This document shows positions 33,630-40,918 of a DNA stretch of 49,294 nucleotides, in pieces (positions within the stretch are counted from its first letter, which is position 1; each line of letters begins with the position of its first letter). Under the pieces are notes generated by a model. The model saw only the letters and a program-made list of their open reading frames with translations. It did not search any database and had not been told where the DNA came from. Source of the stretch: Clostridia bacterium (GTDB lineage: Bacteria; Bacillota; Clostridia; Christensenellales; Aristaeellaceae); NCBI GenBank assembly GCA_017469025.1, contig JAFUHD010000067.1:1-49294 (forward strand), given 5' to 3'. Made by a program: the position numbers and the translations under genes.

Positions 33630-34219
33630 ATGAGTACTTTGTTTGCAGAAGCACGGATAAAACTGAGGAAAGTAAGCGGGCATTCTCAGGTTCAGTTGGG
33701 AAACAAGATGTTTGTCAACAGTTCCACAGTCACCTGATGGGAAAACAGAAGCCGTCTGCCGGATGCCGCCATGATCACGCGTCAGACCAAAGTTCTGGAG
33801 GCAGACGTCGGCAGGCTGCCCGTCACCGCTTCTGAAAGCGATGAAACGCCCTATACGATCATCGTAGACGACAATGGGGCACTCCCCGCCGATCGTTTAT
33901 CTGTTTCGCGTGCTTTTCCGGACCGCAGAAAGCGATTAATTACGCAAAAGTGAACCGGATCGACCCAGGCATTCTGGACATCGAACTTGGAACGGTCAAC
34001 GGTCTGAATCTCTGCCATGCACTGCTTGAGATCAGTCCCTGCACCAACGTGATCTATCTGACCGCCTGTCCCAACTATTCCCTCGATACGTGGGAAACCG
34101 AAGTCATCACCTTCACAGTCAAGCCGCTGAACCCGGAAAGCTTGCGAAGGCATCTTATTTCTATAGAAGATGGCCCAGCACTACGTGCTGGTCTGTCAAA
34201 TAATGACAACTGCGATTGA
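33630..34219 (+). pseudogene. Broken XRE-helix-turn-helix / receiver response regulator
   Basis: An HTH-XRE domain (LRKVSGHSQVQLGNK) fused to a CheY-like receiver (YTIIVDDNGALPADRLS, LDIELGTVNGLNL, NVIYLTACPNYSLDTW, FTVKPLNPESLRR). Two lesions break it: a TGA at 33735-33737, where the family has Arg or Lys (CGA to TGA fits), and a frameshift near 33915, after which the frame PQKAINYAKVNRIDPGILD continues. The frame then runs into leader element copy 3. The receiver keeps the acidic pair and the phosphorylation-site region (LDIELG), so it was a LytTR-like regulator with an XRE DNA-binding part at the N terminus. Confidence 0.8.
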
Positions 34220-34250
34220 TACGGTGCCGAAAGCACGACTATGTCATTAA
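34172..34250 (+). repeat. Leader element, copy 3
   Basis: Best-preserved copy. P1 CCAGCAC-TAC-GTGCTGG (34175-34191), alternative stem TGTCA/TGACA (34194-34208), P2 TAATGACA (34201-34208) with TGTCATTA (34242-34249), inner hairpin GTGC-CGAAA-GCAC (34224-34236). The P2 3' strand runs directly into the AAGGAGG ribosome binding site of the sensor kinase gene. Confidence 0.92.
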
Positions 34251-34265
34251 AGGAGGTATGAATGC

Positions 34266-35574
34266 GTGAACAGCTGGACTGAATCCCTGGATTTCGCCAT
34301 AATAGGCGCAACGACGCTGTTAAGCGTGCTTGGCCTGTGGTTTAGCGCTGTCATTCCTGGAATCGACCGATGGAGCAGACGCTTTTTTACGAGCTATTTT
34401 ATCGTTTTTCTGCTGTGCAACCTTTCCGGCATTCTCGAAATAGCCTTTCAGCACAACATCGTCCCGAGTGTAGTTTTTTGTTCTTTATTGAACTTTGAAG
34501 CGCTGCTGCTTTCACTGCCGCTGCTCATGGTAACAGTTTATCTGCTGCACTGCTGCGATGAAAACATGCGTTCAAGCAATCTCCTTCATGCAGCGCTCTT
34601 CCTGTGGACAGCCTTTATTCTCGTAATGGTCAGCTCTCTGTTCATCGACGGCATCGTCTATTTCACGCCGGATAACCAGTATTATCGCGGTCCCCTATAT
34701 CCGCTTCTTCTGACGCCCCTGCTCGCAATCCTCCTGCTCAATTTCGCCGGCACAGTGCCAGCGACGGGCAAAGCTCTCCCACAAGGCCTTCCTCAGCTTC
34801 ATTGTCGCACAAGTGCCGATGATGATCGCGCTGTCCATTCAGATGTTCATCGACTCTTTATCGCTCGTCAGCATCAGTTACGTCCTTTCCGCGCTTGCCA
34901 TGTACCGTTTCATCCTGTCCGATCAGATCGAGCAGAACCTGCGCAATCAGCAGGAAATCGCCCGACAGCAGCAGGAAATCGCTCACGAGCGCGCCAGCAT
35001 CATGGCGCTGCAAATGCGGCCGCACTTCATTTACAATACCCTGATGAGCATCTACACCCTTTGCAAACTTGATCCAGAAAAAGCCCGGCAGATCACGCTG
35101 GACTTTACCAATTACCTGCGCAGAAACTTCAACGCTGTCGCCAGTGACAGCACAATTCCCTTTTCCAAGGAACTGGAGCACACCCGTGCTTACCTGGCCG
35201 TGGAACAGGCGCAGTATGACGATATGCTTGTTGTGAATTACGAAACGCCGTATATCCAGTTCTACCTGCCTCCGCTGACCCTTCAGCCCATTGTGGAAAA
35301 TGCCGTCAAACACGGCATGGATCCGGATGCCGAGCCGCTGCATATCTACATCCGGACGCAGCGCACAGATTTCGGTGCTGAGATTGTCGTGGAGGATACC
35401 GGCACAGGCTTTGACCCCTCTGATGACAGCAAGCCCCATACCGCGCTGAAGAACATACAGCAGCGGCTTCAAATGATGTGTAACGGAAAAATGACGATCA
35501 TGCCCCGAAAGGGAGGGGGAACTGTAGTAAAAGTGATGATACAACAGGACGCCGGACAGAATAATGAAGACTGA
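34266..35574 (+). pseudogene. LytS/YesM-type sensor histidine kinase with one-base frameshift
   Basis: About 430 residues: membrane segments (residues 1-200), then a His_kinase dimerisation box MRPHFIYNTLMSIY and a HATPase with LPPLTLQPIVENAVKH, VEDTGTGFD and GGGTVVKVMI. The frame breaks near 34758 (GTGCCAGCGA appears to carry one extra C). The frame before ends at LLNFAGTV; the +1 frame continues QRRAKLSHKAFLSFIVAQ. A GTG start at 34266 has AGGAGG 9 bases upstream. It may be a true pseudogene, phase-variable or a sequencing error; its regulator partner upstream is also broken. Confidence 0.75.
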
Positions 35575-35722
35575 GCGTCATCTTAGAGGATGCGTATATC
35601 TGGAAAAACGATAGTCGAACACATCGACGGCTGGTCCCGGTTTTAGTATACGCCATGTCCCGTTTATTCCAATTGAGTGAAATAAATGCAGCCTCCAAAT
35701 GGGTACATACTGTTGACGACAA

Positions 35723-35763
35723 AAAAGGGGAAAGGGCTTCTGCTGAATGCCCTTTCCCCTTTT
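35723..35763. terminator. Bidirectional terminator
   Basis: A 15-bp stem AAAAGGGGAAAGGGC / GCCCTTTCCCCTTTT with an 11-base loop between the kinase and the sirtuin gene. T-runs follow on both strands, so it serves both. Confidence 0.9.
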
Positions 35764-35777
35764 ATCACCAAGCATGA

Positions 35778-36698
35778 TTATTGCTGCAGCAGCTGTTTTA
35801 ATACATCTCCAATGTCGTCATTGATACAGATTGACCTGTCCTGAATTTCCACGGGCGTAAACGCTTCCCCGAAGTTCAGGCAAACGTAGGTGGCATCCGG
35901 CCATTCCTGCGTCATGCGCATGAAAGGGAATTTTACAATCGTTGGTGTATTGCCCCCTATTCCCAGGTCAAGGAAAACTGTCCTGCTATCGCTGTGTTCG
36001 TCCAGATATTCAGAATAAAGCCTGGCATGAGCATGCCAGCCTTCGTCCTCCACGAATGTATCATCCGAACGGAGGTTCATGCTCATCGGCCGCCCGCAGC
36101 GTGGGCAACGCGGTACAAGCTCCGTGGGAACAACCATCTTGAGCGCTGTCTCCTGAGGAACCGTCAGATCGTCGTTCTCCTCAATGATGAATCCCTGGCT
36201 CTCCACCATCTTCCGCACAGTCTGGGCATTGTCATAGTTCGCCAGATGGCAAGGCTTTGAGCATTGCCACAGGCCGTAATCACCCTGGGTATAGAACATC
36301 CTCTGTCTGTCGAAGCCTGCCCTCTGGAAACAGTGATCGACATTTGTGGTAATTACAAAATAATCCTTGTCTTTCACCAGCTTGAACAAGTCCTCATACA
36401 CCGGCTTCGGCGGCTTCATGTAGCGATTGATGAAAATATAACGGCTCCAATACGCCCAATGCTCCTCCGGCGTGTCGAAGGGATAAAAACCACCCGAATA
36501 CATATCCCTAAAGCGATACTGTCTGACGAAATCGCCGAAGTACCTTTCCAGTCGCTCCCCTGTATAAACGAAACCCGCAGAGGTAGAAAGTCCCGCTCCC
36601 GCACCAATCAGCACTGTATCCGCCTGACTGAGCACGTCACGCAGCTTTTCCAGGCCATTTTCCGTATTCTCATAAACCACTTTTCCGCTGAACATCAT
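35778..36698 (-). CDS. Class M sirtuin (SirTM-like NAD-dependent ADP-ribosyltransferase)
   Basis: A 306-residue sirtuin. NAD-binding motifs are VLIGAGAGLSTSAGF, YFVITTNVDHCF and YTQGDYGLWQ; the zinc site is CSKPC with CPRCGRPM. The blocks DMYSGGFYPFDTPEEHWAYWSRYIF, ETALKMVVPTELV and RSDDTFVEDEGWH are shared with class M sirtuins. In staphylococci and streptococci these ADP-ribosylate a lipoylated GcvH-like carrier and are encoded beside a macrodomain hydrolase, GcvH-L and lipoate ligase. None of those partners is nearby, so this is an orphan. The ATG at 36698 has GGAAGG at 8 bases; GTG at 36704 is possible. Confidence 0.88.
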   Translation of the reverse strand: MMFSGKVVYENTENGLEKLRDVLSQADTVLIGAGAGLSTSAGFVYTGERLERYFGDFVRQYRFRDMYSGGFYPFDTPEEHWAYWSRYIFINRYMKPPKPVYEDLFKLVKDKDYFVITTNVDHCFQRAGFDRQRMFYTQGDYGLWQCSKPCHLANYDNAQTVRKMVESQGFIIEENDDLTVPQETALKMVVPTELVPRCPRCGRPMSMNLRSDDTFVEDEGWHAHARLYSEYLDEHSDSRTVFLDLGIGGNTPTIVKFPFMRMTQEWPDATYVCLNFGEAFTPVEIQDRSICINDDIGDVLKQLLQQ

Positions 36699-37320
36699 GT
36701 ACACCGCCTTCCAAAGCCATTGATTAAATTGTTAACTCCTCTGAATCTGCCGTTTTATCGCGTTTCCCGAAGATGCCTGTTTAGGACATTGAACAAAGCA
36801 CTGGCACTGTTCCATCCTGCAGCCATTTCCGGCAACAGGCCTTCTTGCGTTCATTAAGAAAACATGGTGCTCATGCAGAAAACTCAGCAAGCCAAATCGT
36901 CCTGCACCTGTCATAATGGCTTCAGCAGATGCAGCCGTTTCTCTCAGCTCCTCTATTCCGTTCTCCGGACATACCGTATTCAAAAAACAATTCTGGCAGC
37001 AATAAAACCATCCCTGCTAACCGGAGGGTTCATTCATTATGAAGACCGATGGTTTAAACCGTCAATACATCTGTCCGCACAACAAATCACATTACTCGGT
37101 CTCCTTGCAGGCAGCTTCATTATGTCGAATTACATTTTTCCTGTCAAGCCTAAAAGAACACAGCCTGTTCCTGTTTACAGCTTTAACGACCCCTCAAAAC
37201 AGAAAATAACGCGTTTGTCCTCCAAAAGCTAAAAATGCCTCTCCATTCTGAAGAGGCATCTTCGTATTTCAGGACATTTATTCTGGGCTCGGGAAATGTT
37301 TTTGATTCATCAGCCAGGGA
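36699..37320. other. Region with N-terminal sirtuin relic and hairpin
   Basis: No intact gene. The minus strand 36885-36965 reads ENGIEELRET AASAEAIMTG AGRFGLL, clearly like ENGLEKLRDV LSQADTVLIG AGAG at the start of the adjacent sirtuin, so a truncated second copy was once here. At 37236-37258 ATGCCTCT / AGAGGCAT forms a hairpin with T5 on the minus side. A 122-codon plus frame over 36864-37232 is not convincing. Confidence 0.6.
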
Positions 37321-37489
37321 AGTGAAAATATTTTTTCATTTTCTTAAAATTATTTTCGTTTTATTCTTGATTTTTTCGTGAAATCGCGTATAATAGCTGA
37401 TGTAAAGCAAATTGATTTTTTAATTTCGCCTTTACTTCCTGATGTTCTGGCAAGACATGCCTGAACATCAGTGAAAATATTTTTTCATT
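37321..37489 (+). promoter_or_regulatory. Promoter flanked by two identical 20-bp near-palindromes
   Basis: AGTGAAAATATTTTTTCATT occurs at 37321-37340 and again at 37470-37489. Its core TGAAAA-TATT-TTTTCA is nearly symmetrical. Between them lie TTGATT (37367-37372), 16 bases and TATAAT (37389-37394), and a stem GATGTTC / GAACATC (37441-37469). The layout suggests two operator copies that could loop over the promoter of the 37687 gene. Confidence 0.55.
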
Positions 37490-37507
37490 CAATCCGAAAA
37501 TGAGACA

Positions 37508-37585
37508 GCCAGGCACTTCCTGCTGGTTTGTCAGATAATGACATTTGCAATTGATACAGTGCCGAAAGCACAACTACCTCATGAA
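37508..37585 (+). repeat. Leader element, copy 4 (diverged)
   Basis: The core TTGATACAGTGCCGAAAGCA is kept, with TAATGACA at 37536-37543, but the P2 3' strand is degraded (CCTCATGA) and P1 is imperfect. It lies in the leader of the 37687 gene, about 100 bases before the start. Confidence 0.78.
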
Positions 37586-37686
37586 AGAAAACCGACCGGT
37601 AGCATACACCGGTTTGACGGGAAGCAGACAGATGCAGTCGGGTCGACGTTCAAAGCTGAAGCTGCCGTCCTAAAAAGGAGAGCATT

Positions 37687-37923
37687 ATGAACCACAATGT
37701 CATGGTCAGCCGCCACCGCAATGCCAATGGTGATTCCGTTCCGGATTGCATCTATTTCAACGGTTCCAAATTTGTCATCAAGGCAATCCTGGATACCGTC
37801 CTTTCCCAGGGAATCATCATCTATACCGTTCTGATCCGGAACTGCATTACCCATCTGTATGCAGATCCGAACACGTCCACCTGGTTTGTGAAAGAAAAAA
37901 CTGCCGAGAAGAAATCTGCATGA
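37687..37923 (+). CDS. Small hypothetical protein
   Basis: A 78-residue protein with an AAAAAGGAGA site 5 bases before the ATG. The sequence (VSRHRNANGDSVPDCIYFNG, FVIKAILDTVLSQGIIIYTVLIRNCI, then a Lys-rich tail) has one hydrophobic central segment that may be a membrane helix or a core strand. No family is recognised. The promoter, a long leader with copy 4 of the leader element, and a strong terminator directly after it argue that it is a real gene. Confidence 0.6.
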   Translation: MNHNVMVSRHRNANGDSVPDCIYFNGSKFVIKAILDTVLSQGIIIYTVLIRNCITHLYADPNTSTWFVKEKTAEKKSA

Positions 37924-37952
37924 TTCGTTTCCGCTTTAGGGCAATAAACAGG

Positions 37953-37982
37953 CAGAGGCTGCATCACACGATGCAGCCTCTG
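37953..37982 (+). terminator. Terminator of small gene
   Basis: A perfect 13-bp stem CAGAGGCTGCATC / GATGCAGCCTCTG with an ACAC loop and a TTCGTTT tail. It abuts the end of the convergent gene at 37988. Confidence 0.9.
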
Positions 37983-37987
37983 TTCGT

Positions 37988-38416
37988 TTATGCCTGTTTT
38001 TTCATGAGCTCGCAGATTTCACCGGCATCATTTTCGTATCCGCAGTCGCAGAACACCTCATAATACTGGTCTTTCAGGTGTTCAAACCGGCGTACCTGTT
38101 CAAGCGTGGCATGATGTTCCATGAGCAGCGCTTTCAGCCTGTCAAGTGCGCTGCCAATCAGCCCGATTTCAAGCTGATCATCCACATAGGGATCATAGGA
38201 CAGATTGATGACATTCGCCTCGACAGCCAAAATCTGTTCATCAATCTCTGTCTCACCAGGATCCCTCTCTTCAGACACCTTTTCTGATTTCAGCTGATCC
38301 AGATACGATTCCAGTGCCGGATAAATGGATGGCTGTACCGTTTCAGCCAGCATCACAATCGCATCATACAGTTCCTCACGCGTCAGTTCCTTGTACTCGT
38401 CCAGTATTTCCCTCAT
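37988..38416 (-). CDS. Hypothetical helical protein
   Basis: A 142-residue acidic protein with long predicted helices (LTREELYDAIVMLAETV, LESYLDQLKSEKV, LDRLKALLMEHHATLEQVRRF) and two Cys near the end (FCDCGY). No signal, membrane segment or known domain. CAGGAGGTG precedes the ATG. It follows the P1 peptidase gene by 49 bases, so it may be the second gene of that transcript. Confidence 0.65.
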   Translation of the reverse strand: MREILDEYKELTREELYDAIVMLAETVQPSIYPALESYLDQLKSEKVSEERDPGETEIDEQILAVEANVINLSYDPYVDDQLEIGLIGSALDRLKALLMEHHATLEQVRRFEHLKDQYYEVFCDCGYENDAGEICELMKKQA

Positions 38417-38465
38417 GTTTCACACCTCCTGCTTATTTTAAGTGCATTCCATGCACTTTATGCCG

Positions 38466-39440
38466 TTACCAGTTCAAATCCCGTCGTGCAGGATACCCAT
38501 ATGCGCTCTCTGCTGCATTCACTGCCCTGAGAATTGCCTCTGCCATTACATCCGCTGCCAGAGTGCCCACAATATCTGAATCCGCCTGTACCTCTCCCAG
38601 GGACATTGCATAGATGCTGTCCCCGTCTGCTGATGTATGTACCGGATGAATCGCCCTTGCATAACCGTTATGTGCCAGTCCGGCAACCTTGCACAGTGCT
38701 GTTTTCTGCAGCTTCGCATTGGTCAGAACGACGCCTATCGTCGTATTCCCCTGCGGAAGCGGTTCAGGACGGTCATAATGTTCATACATCCACTGAGTGA
38801 CCGGGCGGAATCCCGTTCTGGTTTCATTCAGCTGTCCTGCTGCTTCGCATCCGTTCTTCCAGTCGTAGACATCGCCCAGTGCATTGACTGCCACCACAGC
38901 ACCTACCATAAGACCATTCAGGCATACCGCATAGCTGCCTATGCCGCTCTTCATGCAGTAGTCCATCCCCAGTGCCTTGCCGACTGTCGCACCGGTGCCT
39001 GCGCCATAATTACCATCCTTGTAATTGCCGGTTTCAGAGGCAACGCATGCCTGATATCCCATCTCCCTGTCCGGCCGGACTTTCCAGTCGCCGCAGGTCA
39101 GATCAAACAGGTCTGACTGACAGACAAGCGGAACCACGCCGCCTCCGATCTTAAATCCGATATTCCGCTCCTCCAGATACTGCATGACACCGCCGGCAGC
39201 ATCCAGGCCATAGGCGCTGCCGCCTGAAAGCAGTATGGCATGTATCTGACCGGCAGCAGCCAGCGGTTTGAGCAGTTCTGACTCTCGGGAGGCAGGTCCG
39301 CCGCCCCTGACGTCCAGTCCGGCGGGTGCTCCCGCCTCTGCAATCAGAACGGTACATCCGGTACCAGCCTCACGGTTCTCTGCCTGCCCGATGCGTATGC
39401 CCGGTATTTCAGTTATTGGTATCTCGTGCTGTATACTCAT
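38466..39440 (-). CDS. P1 family peptidase (DmpA/BapA-like aminopeptidase)
   Basis: A 324-residue Ntn-type autoprocessing enzyme, related to L-aminopeptidase D-Ala-esterase DmpA and beta-peptidyl aminopeptidases. Landmarks are GIRIGQAENREAGTGCTVL, DVRGGGPASRESELL, AILLSGGSAYGLDAAGG and the self-cleavage site before Thr in QGNTTIGVVL, which makes Thr the new N-terminal nucleophile. HTSADGDSIYAMSLGE closes the active site. The ATG at 39440 has CGAGGGAG upstream; the longer frame from 39551 has no such site. No signal peptide. Confidence 0.9.
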   Translation of the reverse strand: MSIQHEIPITEIPGIRIGQAENREAGTGCTVLIAEAGAPAGLDVRGGGPASRESELLKPLAAAGQIHAILLSGGSAYGLDAAGGVMQYLEERNIGFKIGGGVVPLVCQSDLFDLTCGDWKVRPDREMGYQACVASETGNYKDGNYGAGTGATVGKALGMDYCMKSGIGSYAVCLNGLMVGAVVAVNALGDVYDWKNGCEAAGQLNETRTGFRPVTQWMYEHYDRPEPLPQGNTTIGVVLTNAKLQKTALCKVAGLAHNGYARAIHPVHTSADGDSIYAMSLGEVQADSDIVGTLAADVMAEAILRAVNAAESAYGYPARRDLNW

Positions 39441-39547
39441 AGATTCTCCCTCGGATTCTCTTTGAATGTCATAACTTCCATCCGTGCCGGAAACCGTCTT
39501 TTGTCCGATACAGGCCACGGAATCCTTCAAAAATGCCTGCCAGTGGA

Positions 39548-40537
39548 TCACGGTCTGCGCTTGATTTCGGCATACTTTTCCTGCAGCTCTTCACAGGGCT
39601 GTATGCCATGCTCTACCGCCAGGTCATACACTTTTATCCATTCTTCATCGCTGGGCGGATAGCACACAAGCAGATAATGCAGCGAATCATCATTCCGGGT
39701 CTTCGGCATGATTTTCAAGATGAACTCAAACGCCTCAGTATATGATTTAAACCTGCCAGTCAAAAAAGCGATAAACCACATCCACGATTTGTACATCTCG
39801 TCATCAACGATTTCATCACTGCCGGTCACTGAAAAGCGTGCTTTCTTATATCGTTTATGTTTTTTCTTAATCTGTTCAAATTCATCAACTGCCAGACGGT
39901 AAATCTGCTCCAGTTCTTCGTCCCCCTGAAAAACTTCGAGCATCCCCATATGCGTAATCCCGTTCTCGTTTCCAGCATCATTCTTGCCGTTGCAGCAGCA
40001 ACGGATCACATTTTTCATTACATCGTCGCTTCTGCTCCTGACTGCCGCACGTTTGCAGACTTCCCGGAAAAAATCCGACTGGTCTCCATATCCAACAGCC
40101 GAGTATGTTTCCTCCGTTGAAAACGTCTCTCCATCTGTTCCCTCGCCCAACATTTCGTACATGCGGCAAAGCTGGATCACGGAATCGTCATACACGTCAT
40201 CGTCCGGGGAAAAGGTCTTCAGCGTCTTGATCAGACGTTTTGCTGTGAAGCGCCATCCCGAGCGTTCCTTCTTCGAGATTGTCCGGTTCGGAGCAAAGTA
40301 ATTACCATTTCTGGCATTGACAATAAAAGTGTCAATTTCATTCTTCAGATCCGCAAAAGCCGGAACACTGCGGGCAGGTTTCTTATTCTTTGCATCCCCC
40401 GAAAAGCCGCTGCGAATCAGTTCGTCCAGCGCCTCTTTTTAAGTCTTTGGGACTTTGCGATATGTCAGTGTATACAGTTTGACAAGGTCTGCCTCATTCC
40501 AGTTTTTGAGACAGGCACGAATTTCATCTACCTTCAT
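39548..40537 (-). pseudogene. Gene split by a single in-frame TAA
   Basis: One minus-strand reading frame of 330 codons, broken only by TAA at 40439-40441. The first 32 residues read KVDEIRACLKNW, LVKLYTLTYRKVPKT; after the stop KEALDELIRS, GFSGDAKNKK, FADLKNEIDTFIVNARNGNYFA, KKERSGWRFTAKRLIK and so on to EELQEKYAEIKRRP. CAGGAGA precedes the ATG at 40537. The text after the stop starts in the middle of a Gln- or Lys-like position (CAA to TAA would explain it). It is a soluble helical protein of unknown family. The C-terminal part has no good start of its own. Confidence 0.7.
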
Positions 40538-40717
40538 TCCAGTATATCTCCTGATCTGTTTCTGCCTTTGGACTCCGGCTGTCAGTATCTGCCCATTCTC
40601 TGACACAGTGGTGAGGTACACCGAAACATGACCCATACGTCCTTTAAAGCGTTGCTGTTATAACTATCATGCCGGCTGCGATACCAGAATGACGGTTATC
40701 CGGCACCGGAGTGAGAA

Positions 40718-40867
40718 TTACTTCCTGCTTTCCTTGGCACAGGATGCACTGCAGCACGAACAGCCGCAGGAGCAGCCGCCGCTTTTCCGCCTGCGCAGTA
40801 TACTGCGCAGGGCAAGAAAGACCGCAGCTCCAATTCCCAGAAGAATAAGCAGATCTGCTGTATTCAT
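40718..40867 (-). CDS. FeoB-associated Cys-rich membrane protein
   Basis: A 49-residue protein, too short for ordinary gene callers. It has one membrane helix (LLILLGIGAAVFLALRSIL), a basic stop RRRK and a Cys-rich tail CSCGCSCCSASC. This is the family that accompanies FeoB in Firmicutes, where it probably helps ferrous iron pass or traffic. It starts 51 bases after the FeoB stop. The codons for LRSILRR contain a perfect 22-bp palindrome. Confidence 0.88.
   Translation of the reverse strand: MNTADLLILLGIGAAVFLALRSILRRRKSGGCSCGCSCCSASCAKESRK
40790..40811. repeat. Perfect 22-bp palindrome inside FeoB-associated gene
   Basis: CCTGCGCAGTA followed directly by its reverse complement TACTGCGCAGG, with no loop. 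It lies in the coding sequence just after the membrane helix codons and would form a strong cruciform or dimer-type site. Confidence 0.9.
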
Positions 40868-40918
40868 AAACCAGTATCCTTTCCCTGTCTGAATCAACCA
40901 TGCCGCTGAAACGGCTGT

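Noticed and set aside
33630..34219. TGA read as tryptophan (recoded genetic code)
   Set aside because: Intact genes in the window end with TGA, for example hipB, hipS and the ATC-hydrolase-like gene, and the broken positions expect Arg or Lys, so nonsense mutations are the better explanation.
36864..37232. A 122-codon plus-strand frame
   Set aside because: It runs antisense to the sirtuin relic, has no ribosome binding site and has no recognisable content apart from one hydrophobic stretch.
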